A DNA stretch of 8,585 nucleotides from CAYXVJ01 sp964558445. GTDB taxonomy: Bacteria > Bacillota > Clostridia > Saccharofermentanales > Fastidiosipilaceae. Within the stretch, counting starts at the first letter, position 1. Every line of letters starts with the position of its first letter. The notes below the pieces were generated by a model that had not been told where the DNA came from, did no database searches, and worked only from the letters and a program-made list of their open reading frames with translations. This document shows, piece by piece, positions 5,307 through 8,585 of the stretch. Both the position numbers and the translations under genes were made by a program. The stretch covers positions 1-8,585 of the forward strand of contig CAZLEA010000060.1 in assembly GCA_964558445.1 (NCBI GenBank). The letters run 5' to 3'.

Positions 5307-6634
5307 TAGCTATTCGTTGCATCTGCTTGGTTTATCATGCTCTCGAACACCGGTGATAAATCAATGTCTTGAATTGCACCATACCGCCCAGCCAAATAGT
5401 TCTTTGTGTAATCTTCGCTCTCATGCGTGTGTACTCTGTCCGTTTCATAGAAGTCCGATAATGAATATACTGTGCTGAAATGAGTTTCATCATCACGCTC
5501 GACGAACTTAATCTCATCTTGCCTGAACAGATTCGGGTTCATGAAGATTGGATTATGTGTGGTGAAGATCAATTGCGCACCGTTGACATTAATCTCATCA
5601 TTATGAAAAATGTTAATCAGACTCATGATCGCCGACGAACTTATGGACGTATCAAATTCATCAATTACTAGTGTGCTACCGGTTAATAGTGTGCGTGCCA
5701 AGATCGGGTACATATTCGCAAAACGTATGGTGCCAAGTGATTCGAATAAATCAGCAGGGACAGCTGTAATATCATCTCGGTCACCTAGAATAGAGAAGAG
5801 TTTGAGTAGATTGCTCTCTTCATCAGCCAAGTAAGTAAGCGTGTTGGCAGTAATTCCGAAACGAGTCAGGGCATCACCAAGACTTGCATCGATGTGGGCA
5901 GAATTAGCTCTAGTATTGTTGATAGCATGAATTCCTTGAACGGGATCGCTGCCATATACAATAGTGAGTTGATCGTTCAGCCATGAACTGATTAGCATTA
6001 CCAACTTAGAGCTAAACATGCTCTTGAAGCCGTTCATTAAGAATAGCTCCTCGCTGCTTAGGCTGCTCTTAGCCAGTATGATGGCGCCTTCTGCGTAATC
6101 ATCGAATAGACCTATCATTAGGCTTGATATGCACTCAAACGAACCGAATCTCAAACCACAATCGCGTAAGAAGATAAGCTCGCCGTTTATCACCAACTCC
6201 TCAGTTAGCACTTTTCTTTTATGTTCAGAATCAAGGAAGGCTCCAAGATCGAGAGATAGATTGTACTCGATCAAATATTTATCGACTATGAACTTGATCG
6301 CGAAATCAACCGGATCATTTGCGTTGTCCGAGCAATTCGGTATTAACTGCAATGAATTAGTAGCAGAATTTGATTCATTCAGGGTATCGATGTTTCTAAT
6401 GCTACCGCGCGAAACAATTGATCTAAATGTTTCTATAGCACCTAGAATGTTCGTCTTACCGGCTGCGTTAGCACCATAAATTACGGCAGTGGATAGGGCC
6501 GTGTGCGATCTCTTGCTGATCTTCCGGTGCAGTAGGCTATAGTCTAAGCTCTTCACTGTAGATGCAGGTTCGAGCGAGAATATAGTTTCGTCTCTAAATA
6601 ACTTGTAGTTCTTGGTTCTGAATTCTAGTAGCAT
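5306..6634 (-). CDS. AAA15-family ABC-type ATPase (RloA/AbiL-like group)
   Basis: A 442-residue cytoplasmic ATPase from the chosen start. Seen: a family-typical N-terminus, MLLEFRTKNYKLF; Walker A GANAAGKT at 54-61; a signature-like ESLGTIRF at 298-305; Walker B TLVIDEFD at 321-328 with D325/E326; the switch histidine in TTHNP at 358-362; and the AAA15 tail YSLSDF (390-395) and YLAGRYGAI (413-421). Family knowledge: these SMC/ABC-head ATPases are common in phage-defence contexts (RloA with RloB, AbiL, PARIS AriA, Septu PtuA), usually with a nuclease or TOPRIM partner. No such partner is visible: downstream is the converging dehydrogenase and upstream is lysR. Start: an in-frame ATG at 6673 would overlap lysR by 29 bases, but ATG 6634 has GAGAGG 6 bases before it and the expected family N-terminus. 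It is clearly AT-richer than the flanking host-type genes, which suggests horizontal gain. Its role is unproven. Confidence 0.82.
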   Translation of the reverse strand: MLLEFRTKNYKLFRDETIFSLEPASTVKSLDYSLLHRKISKRSHTALSTAVIYGANAAGKTNILGAIETFRSIVSRGSIRNIDTLNESNSATNSLQLIPNCSDNANDPVDFAIKFIVDKYLIEYNLSLDLGAFLDSEHKRKVLTEELVINGELIFLRDCGLRFGSFECISSLMIGLFDDYAEGAIILAKSSLSSEELFLMNGFKSMFSSKLVMLISSWLNDQLTIVYGSDPVQGIHAINNTRANSAHIDASLGDALTRFGITANTLTYLADEESNLLKLFSILGDRDDITAVPADLFESLGTIRFANMYPILARTLLTGSTLVIDEFDTSISSSAIMSLINIFHNDEINVNGAQLIFTTHNPIFMNPNLFRQDEIKFVERDDETHFSTVYSLSDFYETDRVHTHESEDYTKNYLAGRYGAIQDIDLSPVFESMINQADATNS

Positions 6635-6640
6635 CTGATA

Positions 6641-6646
6641 CCTCTC
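6641..6646 (-). promoter_or_regulatory. Ribosome binding site of the AAA gene overlapping the lysR stop codon
   Basis: On the minus strand GAGAGG (6646-6641) shares its first two bases with the lysR stop TGA (6647-6645) and sits 6 bases before ATG 6634. This decides the start of the ATPase and implies translational coupling: ribosomes finishing lysR uncover or re-use the site. Confidence 0.65.
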
Positions 6647-7544
6647 ATACATATTCCCCCACCACACTCTCATACTCCTTCATCATACCCTGTAGGATAT
6701 CCTTGTGCTTGAAGTCGTTGTGGTAGAGGATGTTGACCTCGCGAATCATGCTGAGGTTCTCGATGGGGAGGACCGTAATCTTACCCTTCTTCAATTCGTC
6801 CAGGCAGACACTGCGGGCGAGGATGGACACGCCGATGTCGCGCCGGATCAGATCCTTGATCGTAGCGATGTTGTCGACTTCTAAGATGACGTTGAAGTCA
6901 CTTAGCGATAAGTTGTTGCTCTCCAGATGTGCGGCGAATAGGTTTCTGGTACCTGAGGATGGCCGACGGAGGATTAGCGGCTGTTCCTTGAGCTCGTTTA
7001 TCGTTACCATGCTCTGCTTGGCGAGCGGATGGTCGTTCGAGGTGACGAGAACCAGCGAATCCGTATCGAGCAGGAGGGAGTGGATGGAGGGATCCTGGGA
7101 TCTGCCTTCTACGACGGCTAGATCGATCTCATAATTCTTCAACATGTTATTCAGATTGCTTATCGAGTCAGTAATTATTGTTATGACGGTACCCGGGTTC
7201 TTCGCGCTGTATTTGCCCAGTGCTTCGGCCACTGCGTTGCTCTCTGACGTGTGCGTGATACCCACCGTGAAGCGTCGGCTCCGATGCCGCTCATCTAGGA
7301 TTGACTGCAGCATCTTCTGGTAGAGCGCGATGTTGCGCCTCGCGTATTGAATTACCAAGAGCCCTTCGCTCGTGGGTTTGATCGAGTTACCAACACGATT
7401 GAAGATCTTGATACCGAGCTCTCGTTCCAGTTGTCTGATGTGCTGTGAGACAGCCGGTTGTGTCAGCGATAACTTCTCTGCTGCTCTCGTATAGCTGCCG
7501 TGTTCCACGACGGAGAGTAGAGTGTAGAGCTTGGGGTCGACCAT
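6645..7544 (-). CDS. LysR-type transcriptional regulator
   Basis: A 299-residue protein of standard LysR length. Seen: a winged helix-turn-helix at 5-63 with the typical GSYTRAAEKLSLTQPAVSQHIRQLE pattern (16-40, here in two overlapping parts), a linker helix at about 65-90, and a periplasmic-binding-protein-like effector domain from about 92. That domain carries RRPSSGTR at 193-200, the ligand-pocket loop of CysB/CysL-like members. The start has AAGGAGG 7 bases before the ATG. It is divergent from the cation:proton antiporter gene with a 165-base gap, the classic LysR/target arrangement, so the antiporter is the likely target; this is inference from position. The AAA ATPase gene starts 10 bases after its stop, so the two share a transcript. 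The effector is unknown. Confidence 0.92.
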   Translation of the reverse strand: MVDPKLYTLLSVVEHGSYTRAAEKLSLTQPAVSQHIRQLERELGIKIFNRVGNSIKPTSEGLLVIQYARRNIALYQKMLQSILDERHRSRRFTVGITHTSESNAVAEALGKYSAKNPGTVITIITDSISNLNNMLKNYEIDLAVVEGRSQDPSIHSLLLDTDSLVLVTSNDHPLAKQSMVTINELKEQPLILRRPSSGTRNLFAAHLESNNLSLSDFNVILEVDNIATIKDLIRRDIGVSILARSVCLDELKKGKITVLPIENLSMIREVNILYHNDFKHKDILQGMMKEYESVVGEYV

Positions 7545-7709
7545 GTCTTTGCCTCCTTAATAAGAATAGTTTATAGATATAGAAGTAAATATAAATATAA
7601 ATGATACGCCTATCTCCTATACTAGTACACTAAGCTAGAAGCAGAGGTAACGAAGCAGTAGCTTCTGCCTCAACCAATTACCATCATCTTCAGGGGGGAG
7701 AGCCTATCT
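7545..7709. promoter_or_regulatory. Divergent lysR / antiporter control region
   Basis: An AT-rich segment (7564-7606, with repeated AAATAT units) precedes a -10-like TATACT at 7618-7623 on the plus strand, without a good -35. TACTAGTA at 7620-7627 is a perfect 8-base palindrome. Downstream, in the predicted antiporter leader, GAAGCAG occurs twice (7638-7644 and 7652-7658), followed by GCTTCT (7661-7666). The ribosome binding site AGGGGGGAG (7692-7700) is 9 bases before ATG 7710. No clear T-N11-A LysR box could be fixed by eye. The lysR promoter is probably within 7570-7606 but was not resolved. Confidence 0.5.
7637..7666. repeat. Direct repeats with two mutually exclusive hairpins in the antiporter leader
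   Basis: GAAGCAG is repeated 14 bases apart, and both copies can pair with one GCTTC at 7661-7665. AGAAGC (7637-7642) pairs with GCTTCT over an 18-base loop, and GAAGC (7652-7656) pairs over the 4-base loop AGTA. This could be a LysR binding array or a small RNA switch; sequence alone does not decide. Confidence 0.4.
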
Positions 7710-8585
7710 ATGGATTACATCACGGCCTATGTGAATCAAACAACAATTATCTTACTGTCGCTGGCAATCATCTTGTTTAGCGGCTTCTTGATGACCAGAA
7801 TTACGAAGCGGGCGAAGCTGCCGAACGTTACGGGTTATATTCTCGCCGGTGTTCTGATCGGGCCCCATGTGTTGAACATCATCCCGATGCATATGGTCGA
7901 GGATATGGGTTTCATCAGTGATATAGCGCTCGCGTTTATCGCGTTTGGCGTCGGTCGCTTCTTCCGCAAGAAGGCGTTTCAAGAGACAGGCTGGGGCGTC
8001 ATCGTCATCACGCTATTGGAGTCTCTCATCGCGGGTGTCCTGATCACTGTATCGATGCGCTACTTGTTTCATCTCGGCTGGCGCTTCTCGCTGCTGCTCG
8101 GTGCGATTGCGACGGCGACGGCGCCTGCCAGTACCATGGTCACGATTCGCCAGTATCGGGCGCGCGGTCCGTTTGTGAATCTCTTGCTTCAGATCGTGGC
8201 CTTCGACGATGCGGTCTCTCTGGTCGTCTTCAGCATCGCGACGACGATTGTGAGCGCGGGGGCCGGGTCTAGTGTTGCGATCGCGGATGTCTTGATGCCG
8301 CTCCTCTATAATCTGCTTGCCCTCGTCATCGGCCTCTTCAGCGGTATTCTGCTCGGTAAGATCATAACCCCACATCGCAGCGAGGACAATCGCCTGATTC
8401 TGACGATTGCGATCCTGCTCGGTATCGCAGGCCTATGTGCGGCGGTGGATGTATCGCCTCTGCTGTCTTGTATGTTGTTTGGCACGACGTATATCAATCT
8501 TACGAAGGACAAAGCCCTCTACAAGCAGCTCGATCGCTTCACCCCACCCGTGCTCTCGATCTTCTTCGTCGTATCGGGCATGAGT
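7710..8585 (+). CDS. CPA2-family cation:proton antiporter, membrane domain (partial, C-terminus cut off)
   Basis: 292 codons are open to the right edge. Family knowledge: CPA2 proteins exchange Na+ or K+ for H+ across the cytoplasmic membrane to control pH and salt. Seen: successive hydrophobic segments (about 12-29, 40-58, 66-82, 93-118, 126-146, 157-183, 196-218, 228-246), a family-typical KLPNVTGYILAGVLIGP at 36-52, the discontinuous-helix motif ATATAPAST at 134-142, and the ion-binding pair D166-D167 in AFDDAVSL. The Asp-Asp pair is that of electrogenic Na+/H+ exchangers such as NapA, whereas KefC-type K+ efflux proteins have Gln-Asp; hence Na+/H+ exchange is the better guess. Whether a C-terminal RCK/TrkA-N regulatory domain follows cannot be seen. 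The start is supported by AGGGGGGAG 9 bases upstream. It is divergent from lysR, its probable regulator. Confidence 0.88.
   Translation, partial: MDYITAYVNQTTIILLSLAIILFSGFLMTRITKRAKLPNVTGYILAGVLIGPHVLNIIPMHMVEDMGFISDIALAFIAFGVGRFFRKKAFQETGWGVIVITLLESLIAGVLITVSMRYLFHLGWRFSLLLGAIATATAPASTMVTIRQYRARGPFVNLLLQIVAFDDAVSLVVFSIATTIVSAGAGSSVAIADVLMPLLYNLLALVIGLFSGILLGKIITPHRSEDNRLILTIAILLGIAGLCAAVDVSPLLSCMLFGTTYINLTKDKALYKQLDRFTPPVLSIFFVVSGMS

Noticed and set aside
6635..6673. Longer N-terminus of the AAA ATPase starting at ATG 6673
   Set aside because: It would overlap lysR, and its extra 13 residues are unlike the family N-terminus, which begins at ATG 6634 behind a good ribosome binding site.
7752..8375. 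Two minus-strand frames (76 and 120 codons) under the antiporter
   Set aside because: Both are highly charged reverse readings of a hydrophobic membrane protein gene, a usual artefact.

Overview
The window reads as chromosomal DNA of an anaerobic bacterium. A strictly anaerobic Bacillota (Clostridia-like) is the best guess, with Coriobacteriia-like Actinobacteria not excluded. The guess rests on an oxygen-sensitive-looking multi-cysteine Fe-S flavoenzyme beside a nickel chaperone GTPase, strong GGAGG-type ribosome binding sites, and sigma-70-like promoters. Host-type genes are moderately GC-rich (41 G+C of 60 bases sampled at 4501-4560). Two stretches are clearly AT-richer: the small ORF near 3.5 kb (21 of 60 at 3481-3540) and the AAA ATPase gene (22 of 60 at 6241-6300).

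Layout. Positions 1-1764 (minus, cut at the left edge) encode a fusion of a cysteine-rich/ferredoxin module to a GltD-like flavoprotein. Positions 1796-2482 (minus) encode HypB, 31 bases upstream of the fusion gene and probably in one operon with it. Positions 2483-2747 are a divergent promoter region. Positions 2748-3464 (plus) encode a FadR-family GntR regulator. Two copies of one 13-bp palindromic element, CTGGWCWWACCAG, lie at or just downstream of the predicted start points of both divergent promoters. The simplest reading is that the regulator represses itself and the hypB operon. Positions 3473-3787 hold a small AT-rich hypothetical gene. Positions 3919-5238 hold a TviB/WbpO-type UDP-N-acetylhexosamine 6-dehydrogenase with its own extended -10 promoter and a leader inverted repeat. 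A hairpin at 5284-5306 separates it from the converging minus-strand operon: a LysR regulator (6645-7544) followed, with tight translational coupling, by an AAA15-type ATPase (5306-6634). Divergent from lysR, at 7710-8585 (plus, cut at the right edge), is a CPA2-type cation:proton antiporter. The 165-bp gap between them carries repeats.

How it fits together. Two regulator/target pairs in divergent orientation are visible: FadR-like with the hypB-flavoprotein operon, and LysR with the antiporter. The dehydrogenase and the AAA15 ATPase look functionally separate from these. The ATPase is a possible defence-type gene inserted behind lysR. The most testable new observation is the duplicated operator linking a FadR-family repressor to a nickel-chaperone/Fe-S-flavoprotein operon. 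No RNA gene, CRISPR array or insertion sequence was seen, and no stretch longer than 300 bases lacks a gene.
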